Part shown: positions 1 through 7,664 of the stretch, piece after piece
Layout: the number at the start of each line of letters is the position of its first letter
Numbering within the stretch: position 1 is the first letter of the stretch
NCBI RefSeq assembly: GCF_000374845.1
Contig: NZ_KB895414.1
Location: forward strand, 62,001 to 126,000
Length of the DNA: 64,000 nt
From: Paenibacillus terrigena DSM 21567
GTDB lineage: Bacteria; Bacillota; Bacilli; Paenibacillales; Paenibacillaceae
Direction of reading: 5' to 3'
The notes under the pieces: generated by a model
The model's database searches: none
Told to the model about the DNA's origin: nothing
The model's input: only the letters and a program-made list of their open reading frames with translations
Program-made: the position numbers and the translations under genes

Positions 1-848
1 GAAGCACTTCACCATGGCGGCTCGCATTCGCCGAATTCCGCAAGAATAAGCTTGCGATTACTTCCGTAATCTTCTTGTTTTTCGTAACCGCTCTCTGTAT
101 TTTAGCGCCTTGGTTAACCTCTTGGGATCCCGTCAAAATCAATATCCGGTTCATAAATAAAGGACCTTCTGCTGAGCATTGGCTTGGAACCGATAAAGGG
201 GGGCGCGATATTGTCGCACGTCTGCTCTATGGCGGACGGACGACCTTATGGATCTGTTTCTCTATTAGTCTTATCGTTACATCACTAGGGACACTTGTAG
301 GTTCGATTGCAGGCTATTTTGGGGGCCGTGTAGATAGTTGGCTCATGCGCTTCACGGATTTAGTCTTGATATTTCCGTTCCTCGTATTCGTTATCGTATT
401 AAAAGCGATATTCCCGGATACAGGGATATCCATCTTCATTATCGTTGTCAGCATTCTCGGATGGGGAGGAACGGCAAGGCTTGTACGAAGTAAGATTTTA
501 GCAGAGAAAGAAAATGAGTATGTCTTAGCTGCTGTTTCAATTGGCTGTAAGCCTTCCATCATTATCATGAAACATTTACTACCGAACGTTATTACGACAA
601 TTATCGTCCAAGCTATCTTGATCGTAGCCGGTATGATTACGGTTGAGACGGGTCTCAGCTACCTCGGATTTGGTGTTCCGGCGAATATCCCTAGCTGGGG
701 CAATATGATGTCGGACGCCATTTCGCCAGAAGTCATCAAGAACCAATGGTGGGTTTGGCTTCCTTCTGGCATACTCATCACGGCTACGATTCTCGCCATT
801 AACTTCCTCGGCGAAGGCATGAAAGATGCATTCAACACGAAGAAATAG
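1..848 (+). CDS. oppC: Peptide/nickel ABC transporter permease, OppC/DppC type (5' end outside window)
   Basis: This is an inner-membrane permease subunit of an oligopeptide- or dipeptide-type ABC importer. The frame is open from base 3 and already reads the typical cytoplasmic start of the family (SPWRLAFAEFRKNKLA) before the first membrane helix, so only a few N-terminal codons lie outside the window; the TTG at 75 is internal. About 281 codons are visible. The EAA loop that contacts the ATPase is present near the middle (EYVLAAVSIGCKPS), followed by HLLPN and a conserved GLSYLGFG segment. The partner OppB should lie just upstream. A strong hairpin terminator follows the stop. The family is clear; the transported substrate cannot be told from sequence. 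Confidence 0.93.
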   Translation, partial: STSPWRLAFAEFRKNKLAITSVIFLFFVTALCILAPWLTSWDPVKINIRFINKGPSAEHWLGTDKGGRDIVARLLYGGRTTLWICFSISLIVTSLGTLVGSIAGYFGGRVDSWLMRFTDLVLIFPFLVFVIVLKAIFPDTGISIFIIVVSILGWGGTARLVRSKILAEKENEYVLAAVSIGCKPSIIIMKHLLPNVITTIIVQAILIVAGMITVETGLSYLGFGVPANIPSWGNMMSDAISPEVIKNQWWVWLPSGILITATILAINFLGEGMKDAFNTKK

Positions 849-863
849 CGATCTCCAAACGCA

Positions 864-908
864 TAAAAGCACTAGCTGGAAGTTTTCCTTCCGGCTAGTG
901 CTTTTTCT
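864..908. terminator. Bidirectional rho-independent terminator between oppC and the convergent hydrolase gene
   Basis: AAAAGCACTAGC and GGCTAGTGCTTTTT form a long stem around a TTTT loop, with an A-run on one side and a T-run on the other. It can end the oppC transcript rightward and the pyrD-SasB-DUF309-hydrolase group leftward. Confidence 0.9.
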
Positions 909-916
909 TCTGTCAC

Positions 917-1588
917 CTACACCGATACCACAATCTGACTTAAAAATGTGCGAATTTGCTTATCGAGTCCCCTCGGATCCTCCACCGGCAAATAATGTCC
1001 GCAATGCGGCATTTGACAGGATTTCACCCCCGGCACTTGGCGCTTAATTAACTGCAAGCTCTTCATAATCGACGGCAATTCCTTATCCCCGTGCAAGACT
1101 AGCCATGGTTGGTTAACGTCATGAATCTTGCCTTTCAATTCTTTACGGAATGCTTCAAGCTCGAGCATTTTCGATGGCTGCACTGCAAATGTATCAAAGT
1201 AAGGCGTGAGTTCCTCTTTGGAACTTCGTTCAAATGGAGATAATCCGCCATTAATTTTCATATCCTTCCGTGCTAAGATCTTCAGCATGGACATCTGTAG
1301 GATCGAATAAGGCTGTAAATTCGGTGAGATGGTCACGAGCCCCTTCACACGCGATTTGTACTGCAAAGCTACTCGTAACGCCTCTAAGCAGCCAGCACCA
1401 TGTCCAATACAGATCCATTCCTCGTTCTCAGCAGCTTCTGCTTCATAATCCATTTGTACCTGTCCTAGGGGTGGGAATATCGTCACACATTGGGTAGTAT
1501 AGCCCTGCTGCTCTAAATAGCGCTGGAGCTGACCAAATGTCTCTACTTTCATATTTAACCCCGGAAACAACCATATCTTCGTAATCAC
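917..1588 (-). CDS. Alpha/beta hydrolase-fold protein lacking the nucleophile serine
   Basis: A 223-residue protein with the alpha/beta hydrolase layout: an N-terminal strand with a LFPG oxyanion-type loop (residues 7-10), a nucleophile elbow, then a strand ending in LHGDKE (Asp168) and a C-terminal PHCGHYLP (His198). The elbow reads G-H-G-A-G (62-66), so the usual Gly-X-Ser-X-Gly serine is glycine 64, confirmed at codon level (GGT). Acid and base are retained. The start is GTG at 1588, seven bases after GGAGG, overlapping the stop of the DUF309 gene by four bases, so translation is probably coupled. It is the last gene of the run. It may be a non-catalytic binding protein or use another chemistry; function unknown. 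Confidence 0.85.
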   Translation of the reverse strand: MITKIWLFPGLNMKVETFGQLQRYLEQQGYTTQCVTIFPPLGQVQMDYEAEAAENEEWICIGHGAGCLEALRVALQYKSRVKGLVTISPNLQPYSILQMSMLKILARKDMKINGGLSPFERSSKEELTPYFDTFAVQPSKMLELEAFRKELKGKIHDVNQPWLVLHGDKELPSIMKSLQLIKRQVPGVKSCQMPHCGHYLPVEDPRGLDKQIRTFLSQIVVSV

Positions 1589-1992
1589 TTGAATTCCTCC
1601 ATCATGCTCTGTACTTCTGTCATAACCTCTAGCAACTCAGTATCCTCAATCTGAATCGTTAAGTGGTAAAAAGGAAAAGGAGCCTGTTCCCAGCACTCCA
1701 ATTGTGAGACATATTGTCTTGCTTCATGAATCAGCTGACCTAGGTTAATCCCGAGCATCTGATCCGGGTATTGAATTAATTTCTCAATCCCTGCCATGAA
1801 CAATTTGCGAGAACCCGTCACATTCCCATTCTCGAAATGATACAATCCCACGGCAATTTGGAGCATGCCTTGGTATAGCGGGTTACGCCCCTCTTCTAAC
1901 CAGAGCTCCTCCAACACTTCATGACACTCATAATAATCCCTATTCCAATTAAAATGGATTAAGAATTGAATGTACAGCCGATCATACATCAT
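1585..1992 (-). CDS. DUF309 family protein
   Basis: A 135-residue soluble protein with the DUF309 signature: F-N-W-N-R-D-Y-Y-E-C-H-E-V-L-E-E-L-W near residues 13-31, then a helix with QGMLQIAVGLYHFENGN. The HEVLEELW helix is the family hallmark; members are small all-helical proteins without an assigned reaction. The ATG lies inside the ATATGATG end of the upstream alarmone synthetase gene (4-base overlap) and has no strong ribosome binding site of its own, which fits translational coupling. The next gene also overlaps by four bases. The tight packing with an alarmone synthetase is the only clue to its job. Confidence 0.85.
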   Translation of the reverse strand: MMYDRLYIQFLIHFNWNRDYYECHEVLEELWLEEGRNPLYQGMLQIAVGLYHFENGNVTGSRKLFMAGIEKLIQYPDQMLGINLGQLIHEARQYVSQLECWEQAPFPFYHLTIQIEDTELLEVMTEVQSMMEEFK

Positions 1993-2807
1993 ATTTCGTC
2001 AACAACATCATCCGGTTTCTTTTTAACTTGAACGAACGTAGCTTCCACACGCTTATAGAGCTCTTTAATGCCTTCCTCATCATCGTTCATCCAGAGTTCA
2101 TTGAATTGATGCTGGAACGCAATGGCTTCACGGATATGGTGATGGAAGTAAAGCTCCGAGATGTAGTTTAAGATTTTGGTTGTGATATTCGACTTCTCTT
2201 CGAAGCTAATCTGTGCATCGAGAATTTCTTGACGAATACTGGACATCTCGTTATCCAGTACAAATGCTGCTTCTGCCGCCTTCTTCAATCGAATACGCAT
2301 TTCCCCTGGCAGACTTTCACGATATTTGTAATTCAGAGAATGTTCAATCGTCGCCCAGAAGTTCATCGCAAGCGTTCGGATCTGAATCTCTGCCAGCACT
2401 CTCTTCTGTCCAAGCGCAGTCTGAACCGGATACTCAATAATCATATGGAAACTACGGTATCCACTCTCTTTGTAATTCGTAATATAATCCTTCTCGTAGA
2501 TCACACTTAAATCTTTACGTTCACGAATATATTCTGCGACACGGCGAATATCATCTACGAACTGGCACATAATGCGTATGCCTGCGATATCCTCAATCCC
2601 CGTATCGATATTTTCCATAGCTACATTAAGTCGTTTCGCTTTATCGAGAATGCTGGAAATTTTTTTCACACGACCGGTCACGAACTCTATTGGTGCATAC
2701 TCTTCACGCTTTTTCAATTCTGCACGCATCGTCTTGAATTTGACTTTTAATTCTTCCACGGCTTGTTCATATGGTAGCAAAAACTTTCCCCAATCTCTTC
2801 CGTCCAT
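1989..2807 (-). CDS. GTP pyrophosphokinase, small alarmone synthetase (SasB/RelQ/YjbM type)
   Basis: A 272-residue (p)ppGpp synthetase that would transfer pyrophosphate from ATP to GDP or GTP. The N-terminal 210 residues closely follow B. subtilis YjbM from memory: FLLPYEQAVEELKVKFK, SPIEFVTGRVK-like APIEFVTGRVKK, DIAGIRIMCQFVDDIR, ESGYRSFHMIIEYP, and EIQIRTLAMNFWATIEHSLNYKY. There is no hydrolase (HD) domain. A C-terminal extension of roughly 60 residues (ITTKILNYISELYFHHHIRE onward) goes beyond the usual ~211-residue length. I start at the ATG at 2807 because AGGAGG sits about seven bases upstream; the longer frame to 2882 would add 25 residues and run into pyrD. The gene is 34 bases downstream of pyrD and overlaps the DUF309 gene. 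Confidence 0.92.
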   Translation of the reverse strand: MDGRDWGKFLLPYEQAVEELKVKFKTMRAELKKREEYAPIEFVTGRVKKISSILDKAKRLNVAMENIDTGIEDIAGIRIMCQFVDDIRRVAEYIRERKDLSVIYEKDYITNYKESGYRSFHMIIEYPVQTALGQKRVLAEIQIRTLAMNFWATIEHSLNYKYRESLPGEMRIRLKKAAEAAFVLDNEMSSIRQEILDAQISFEEKSNITTKILNYISELYFHHHIREAIAFQHQFNELWMNDDEEGIKELYKRVEATFVQVKKKPDDVVDEI

Positions 2808-2841
2808 CAGAACGCCTCCTGTACTCAAGTTTCCGCCCAAG

Positions 2842-3939
2842 TTAACGATGATCCGCACCCACTGCTTCGGAAATATGGGCATATCCGTCTCTTCTTAACA
2901 ATTCCCTTAATCCTTGATGTAATTCGCGATTAATGCCTGGCCCATTATAAATTAATGCCGTATAAATCTCCACCAAGCTAGCTCCAGCGCGAATTTTATC
3001 GTACGCATCTTGACTTGTGAATATGCCACCGGAACCAATGATTGGCAGTTTGCCATCCGTCTGGCTATAAATGCGGTGGATAATCTCCGTTGAACGATCA
3101 CGAAGCGGCTTGCCGCTTAAGCCCCCAGCTTCCTTCTTATTCACGTGCTGAAGACCTTCCCTCGATAGGGTCGTATTCGTTGCAATAATACCCGCAACAC
3201 CGCTCTCCGCGATCGTGGCAATCATATACTCTAACTCATCATCATTGACGTCTGGAGCAATTTTGACGAGAACCGATTTAGGTTGTCCCGTACTCTTCGC
3301 TGCCTGCCGATCCCGCTCTTCCGTCACCGCCTGAAGCAGCTCCTTCAATTCATTGCCATGCTGCAAATTACGCAAATCCGGTGTATTCGGTGAACTAATG
3401 TTCACGACAAAGAAGTCCGCTTCCGAATACAAGTCACGGATTAATGATTGATAGTCATCCGCTGCATGTTCATTTGGTGTCACTTTATTCTTGCCAATGT
3501 TGACCGCAACAGGGATTCTACGCGATTTGAGAGATGCGAACCGTTCTTTCATCGCTGCCGCACCTTCATTATTGAATCCCATCCGATTGATAAGCGCTTC
3601 GTCCTCTGGTAAGCGAAACAAGCGCGGTGTTTCATTGCCTGATTGACCTTTCGGCGTCACTGTTCCGACTTCCATAAAGCCAAATCCGATCGAAGAGAAC
3701 CCTTCTATGGCTGCGCCATTCTTATCAAGCCCTGCTGCAAGCCCAATCGGATTTGGGAAATGAATGCCGAATAAATCAACAGCGAGATCTGCCGTTTCCT
3801 GGACACCGTACAAGCCACGCATTATCGCTAATGCCCCAGGAACCTTGTCGCCAATCTTTAGACCGCCTATTGTAAAATGATGCGCCTTCTCCGCATCCAT
3901 CTTGAATAAGTACGGTTTCAATATTTTTTGATAAAGCAA
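2842..3939 (-). CDS. pyrD: Dihydroorotate dehydrogenase (quinone), class 2
   Basis: A ~365-residue FMN flavoprotein that oxidises dihydroorotate to orotate in pyrimidine synthesis and passes electrons to quinone. The N-terminal amphipathic segment (LLYQKILKPYLFKMDAEKAHH) marks the membrane-associated class 2 form. GLAAGLDKNG, GFMEVGTVTPKGQ, NRMGFNNEGA, the catalytic-serine loop NISSPNTPDLR, and the FMN phosphate loops ATNTTL and GSGGIF are all present. The frame extends upstream to 4041, but the family normally starts at this point; a TTG at 3939 lies eight bases after CGGAG and gives MLYQKILKP. An ATG at 3975 is the alternative. It is the first gene of the leftward run and is not linked to other pyr genes here. 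Confidence 0.9.
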   Translation of the reverse strand: MLYQKILKPYLFKMDAEKAHHFTIGGLKIGDKVPGALAIMRGLYGVQETADLAVDLFGIHFPNPIGLAAGLDKNGAAIEGFSSIGFGFMEVGTVTPKGQSGNETPRLFRLPEDEALINRMGFNNEGAAAMKERFASLKSRRIPVAVNIGKNKVTPNEHAADDYQSLIRDLYSEADFFVVNISSPNTPDLRNLQHGNELKELLQAVTEERDRQAAKSTGQPKSVLVKIAPDVNDDELEYMIATIAESGVAGIIATNTTLSREGLQHVNKKEAGGLSGKPLRDRSTEIIHRIYSQTDGKLPIIGSGGIFTSQDAYDKIRAGASLVEIYTALIYNGPGINRELHQGLRELLRRDGYAHISEAVGADHR

Positions 3940-4122
3940 GTTGTCCACTCCGTTCTCATCTATACGTCGTTCCATTTCTCCTACAAATATTTTATCCGTT
4001 TCCGCCAAAAAAGGAAAGTCTGTTCGCCCTTTAAAAACCATGAAACTCTAGATATTCGGCAGGAAAACGATTACAATAGGTTTATATCTATTACTTTATT
4101 GATAAAGAGAGGTTGAACCACA

Positions 4123-4257
4123 ATGTCTACAAAAAGAAAACCCCCGACGATGACGCATAAGCCGAAGGAAGAGGTTAATAAGAAAGCCATCATTTGGACA
4201 GGCGCTATTTTCGTTATACTTGTTGTCATTGTAGCTGTTCTGATTCTGATCCAATAA
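4123..4257 (+). CDS. Small single-pass membrane protein, hypothetical
   Basis: A 44-residue open frame with a basic N-terminus (MSTKRKPPTMTHKPKEEVNKK) followed by one strongly hydrophobic helix (AIIWTGAIFVILVVIVAVLI) ending in LIQ. A GAGAGG site lies about ten bases before the ATG. It is divergent from pyrD and convergent with the L,D-transpeptidase gene. The charge pattern predicts a cytoplasmic basic tail. I do not recognise a named family. The clear sequence design and ribosome binding site argue that it is real. Confidence 0.7.
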   Translation: MSTKRKPPTMTHKPKEEVNKKAIIWTGAIFVILVVIVAVLILIQ

Positions 4258-4271
4258 AGCTATTCCTCTAT

Positions 4272-5678
4272 TTAATTCAACCATTTATAGACTTTATGGG
4301 GATTCGTCTGATTCTGGCCTTGCTGCGGTCTAACCTTGAAAGGTTGCTGCGGTTCTACAAGATCATCAGGTAGAATTCCCTTTTTAATGACCACTTTCGT
4401 ACCAAGGGGCACCATATCGAACAATTCCTCGACATCCGCTTGACGCATTCGTATACAACCATGGGATTCATCTTTTCCAATGCTCGCCGGCTCATTCGTG
4501 CCATGAATGGCGTAGAGCGTATCTGATAACGTCATTCCTCGGCTGCCAAATTCACCGTTTGACTTCCCGTTGGGGTTTTTGACCTTTTCGCTGATTTCGA
4601 ACGATCCTTCCGGCGTCTGATCGCCACCAAGTCCGACCTCATAGCTGCGCCAAATCACGCGACCTGATACGACAGCTAGCCGATGATTCTGTTTGTCGAT
4701 CACGATCTTATAGGGTTCATCAAACAGCATTTTGGCCGAATTCGTACTCATATTAACAGTTAGTGCACCGGGAGAGTCAACGATTGATTGTTTATCCTCA
4801 GACTCTTGTTTACTTGATTTGTCTTGCCCTAGAATGGTCTGTCTCTGATTCAAAGGTGTGAATAATGAACGCATATTCGACGTATTGCCGGCCATCACAT
4901 TCCTCGGATAGGAATCGGTAAGATCCGCAATTTGCGCGGGTTTCTTGCTATAGATTTGCTGATATCCCATGATCCCAGACCGCAGCGATTGAATTTCTTC
5001 GATTTGTGTGACCCACTTTGCAATATAGGTCCGCGTAGAACGTGGTATATCCGGTGTGCAATCGCAGACCGCAGGGTCGAATACTTGCACATCATATGTC
5101 CGATGACTTGATGAAGTGCCAGGATCCTCTTGCTGCTTCACTTCCCCCATCACTTGCGGTTGATGCGACCATAATAGCCACGAACCACGCTGCTTCAGCT
5201 CCAGTACGACGGCTCGCTGCCCCGGATTTCCTTGGATCATGTGGGAAGAGATCGCTTGCTGCCAAGCAGTACCTGCCTTCTCCTTATCTCCTACGAGGTA
5301 GATCATTGGCTGCTCTTGCGGCTTCTGCGGCTTGGTTACCTCTAGAGGGAGTTGAAGGTCTGTAGGTTCCGCACCCGGTGCGCCAGAAATTCCGCATATA
5401 AGTAATAGCATGAGCGCAATCATGGACCACCTACGCCTTGCGATACGCTTACGTTGTCGTTCAATAAGCTGTCGCTCCCGCTCGGCTGCTTCTAATAGCC
5501 ACTTCGCTGGAATTTGTGTATGCTCGAATGCTTCATAGACATCCCCTGCCTGATTGAAGCAATAATTTGCTTTGCCGATCTGCCCTGTCGCCTCATATTC
5601 CTTGCCTAACAGATACCATGACATTCGGTTATCGGGATGGGACTCTACATATCTTTTGAGAAAAAGAATATCTTTCAT
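4272..5678 (-). CDS. L,D-transpeptidase (YkuD domain) with N-terminal membrane anchor
   Basis: A 468-residue cell-wall enzyme. Residues 1-60 look like a short helical repeat (YLLGKEYEATGQIGKANYCF, TPR-like), then a basic stretch (RQRKRIARRRW) precedes one membrane helix at about 84-98, so the rest should be outside the membrane. The C-terminal YkuD catalytic domain spans about 322-436, with the active-site block IHGTN (His392) and SHGCIRM (His406, Cys408). Such enzymes cross-link peptidoglycan 3-3 or attach proteins through an active-site cysteine. The middle region (100-320) is low in recognisable motifs. It lies downstream of the ferredoxin gene but a terminator separates them. Substrate and timing are unknown; a sporulation or cell-wall role is possible. 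Confidence 0.9.
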   Translation of the reverse strand: MKDILFLKRYVESHPDNRMSWYLLGKEYEATGQIGKANYCFNQAGDVYEAFEHTQIPAKWLLEAAERERQLIERQRKRIARRRWSMIALMLLLICGISGAPGAEPTDLQLPLEVTKPQKPQEQPMIYLVGDKEKAGTAWQQAISSHMIQGNPGQRAVVLELKQRGSWLLWSHQPQVMGEVKQQEDPGTSSSHRTYDVQVFDPAVCDCTPDIPRSTRTYIAKWVTQIEEIQSLRSGIMGYQQIYSKKPAQIADLTDSYPRNVMAGNTSNMRSLFTPLNQRQTILGQDKSSKQESEDKQSIVDSPGALTVNMSTNSAKMLFDEPYKIVIDKQNHRLAVVSGRVIWRSYEVGLGGDQTPEGSFEISEKVKNPNGKSNGEFGSRGMTLSDTLYAIHGTNEPASIGKDESHGCIRMRQADVEELFDMVPLGTKVVIKKGILPDDLVEPQQPFKVRPQQGQNQTNPHKVYKWLN

Positions 5679-5757
5679 AATGTCTCCTCCTTCCTATGCA
5701 ATCCCTACCCCATATATCGGCATTTCACTGCGATCCTTGAACCGTTGTAACGGATAC

Positions 5758-5788
5758 CAAAAAACCCCAGCCCAAAGGACTGGAGTCT
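5758..5788 (-). terminator. Rho-independent terminator of the ferredoxin gene
   Basis: On the minus strand CTCCAG pairs with CTGGGG around a TCCTTTGGG loop and is followed by TTTTTT. It lies between the ferredoxin stop and the L,D-transpeptidase start. Confidence 0.75.
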
Positions 5789-5824
5789 TATGTGTAATGT
5801 AGATTCTATGATAATGAATACGGA

Positions 5825-6076
<252 letters not shown>

Positions 6077-6180
6077 TTATAGGTCCAATCTTTCATTACC
6101 CTCACCAATCAATATAATACAAAAACGAGCTAATTTCAAACAGTTTGTCATTATTTTCTAAGCGAGGCTGCATAATGCGA

Positions 6181-7476
6181 TCATTCTTGTTCCTTATTCT
6201 CCTGCCGGCTGAAATCCATCTGTAAAGAAGTACCGCGAATTCGATGATTTCTTATCAAGGCTGACGGGTCATCCGTGAGCATACCAGCGGTCAATATTGC
6301 ATTCTCGCCAAATTTATCTCTGAGCTTATCCATCGCTACATTCAACTGATCCTTCTTCGGCTGTTTCTCATAATCGAACAAATCCAATTGAATCGCCGTC
6401 TCCGATTTGGGGACTAAATTCTGCAGCGCAACACCCAGTAGTCGGACAGGCATATAGGCAGGCCAGTGGCGATCGAACAACGCACAGGCGTCACGATAAA
6501 TTTCATCCGCTGTATCTGTTGGAATATCCCGAGTAGACGATCTCGTAATCGTCTTCATATCCGGCGTTCGTATCGTGATCTGAATCGTCTTCGCCATCAA
6601 TTGTTGTCTGCGCATACGTCGTCCTACCTGATCGGACAGATTCAAGAGCACTCGATGTGCATCGTTTCGGCTGCTCACATCATTTGGCAATGTTGTTGTA
6701 TGCCCAATGGACTTACTCTGTTCCCGCTCCGGATTCACAGGGGATTCATCAACCCCATTAGCGGCTTGCTTCAGCCATGTCCCAATTACGCCGAATGCAT
6801 TTAGCAGTTTACGCTCATCCGCCTGTGCTAGCTGACCAATCGTGTAGATTTGATGCTTTTTCAGTTTCTGCGCTGTTTTCTCGCCAATCCCGAATAAGCT
6901 GTTGCACGGCTCCTCCCAGAGCACCTTAGGCATGTCTCGACGCCGGAGAACGGTAATACCATTAGGTTTTTTCATATCTGAGGCCATCTTTGCGAGCAGC
7001 TTATTCGGCCCGATGCCGATGGAACAAGGAAGTGACAACTCATCACGAATGCGACGCTGTATGTCCTCCGCAATCTCTAGCGGCGTACCGAACTGCTTCG
7101 ATCCGGTAATATCCATATAACACTCGTCGATTGACATCGCTTCGACGAGCGGTGTATATTCATTAGCCAACTTCATGAACGCATTAGAATATCTTCGATA
7201 TAAATGAAAGTCTGGCTGAATAATAATTAATGAAGGACAAATCTTCAATGCCTGACGCACTTGCATTCCGGTTCGAATCCCCAGCTTCCGCGCAGCATAG
7301 GAGCAAGTGACAATGATCCCTTTGCGCAGCTCTATACTCCCGGCTACGGCCGTTGGTTTATCCATATACAAATGTGGCTCTTCGGCCGCATGCACGGAGC
7401 AGTAGAAGGCATTCATATCCACGTGCAGAATGACGCGGCCTTTCTCAGGATAAAATTGCTCTGTATTCGATCTCAA
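6181..7476 (-). CDS. dinB: Y-family DNA polymerase IV
   Basis: A 431-residue translesion polymerase. The palm residues are visible as HVDMNAFYCS (Asp20) and SIDECYMD (Asp117, Glu118), with a helix-hairpin-helix segment at FGIGEKTAQKLKKH. The little-finger domain follows, and the beta-clamp motif QLDLF lies at 363-367. The length matches B. subtilis YqjH/YqjW; I cannot say which. Start is a TTG at 7476 behind GGGTGAG. No clear LexA box was found in the 188-base space shared with the divergent cimA gene. Confidence 0.93.
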   Translation of the reverse strand: MRSNTEQFYPEKGRVILHVDMNAFYCSVHAAEEPHLYMDKPTAVAGSIELRKGIIVTCSYAARKLGIRTGMQVRQALKICPSLIIIQPDFHLYRRYSNAFMKLANEYTPLVEAMSIDECYMDITGSKQFGTPLEIAEDIQRRIRDELSLPCSIGIGPNKLLAKMASDMKKPNGITVLRRRDMPKVLWEEPCNSLFGIGEKTAQKLKKHQIYTIGQLAQADERKLLNAFGVIGTWLKQAANGVDESPVNPEREQSKSIGHTTTLPNDVSSRNDAHRVLLNLSDQVGRRMRRQQLMAKTIQITIRTPDMKTITRSSTRDIPTDTADEIYRDACALFDRHWPAYMPVRLLGVALQNLVPKSETAIQLDLFDYEKQPKKDQLNVAMDKLRDKFGENAILTAGMLTDDPSALIRNHRIRGTSLQMDFSRQENKEQE

Positions 7477-7603
7477 TGGTTCTCACCCAATTTCTGCAAG
7501 CTTCATCCATCTCTTCTCAGCAAACCTTGTCATTTCGAAGGGGGTCAAGTTCAAGGAAGTAGAAAAATATTGAATTTTCTATCTACTTTCTACCAATAGC
7601 GTA

Positions 7604-7612
7604 TGTTATAAT
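7604..7612 (+). promoter_or_regulatory. Extended -10 promoter of cimA
   Basis: TGT-TATAAT gives a consensus extended -10 element with the TATAAT at 7607-7612; no good -35 is seen at the right spacing. An imperfect inverted repeat (AAGTAGA...TCTACTT) lies just upstream at about 7556-7590 and could be an operator. AAAGGAGG follows ahead of the ATG at 7665. Confidence 0.65.
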
Positions 7613-7664
7613 AAGAAATTATACTTCTAGATCGAATTCATTACTTCCTAAAGGAGGCCCTCTC

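Noticed and set aside
2808-2882. Longer SasB-like protein starting at 2882
   Set aside because: It would overlap pyrD by 41 bases, while the ATG at 2807 has a strong AGGAGG and the expected family start.
3940-4041. Longer PyrD with 34 extra residues
   Set aside because: The added part has no family similarity, and the normal class 2 N-terminus begins at LLYQKILKP with a ribosome site in front.
7477-7664. LexA (SOS) box for the Y-family polymerase gene
   Set aside because: No match to GAAC-N4-GTTC was found in the upstream space; the inverted repeat there does not fit and lies closer to cimA.
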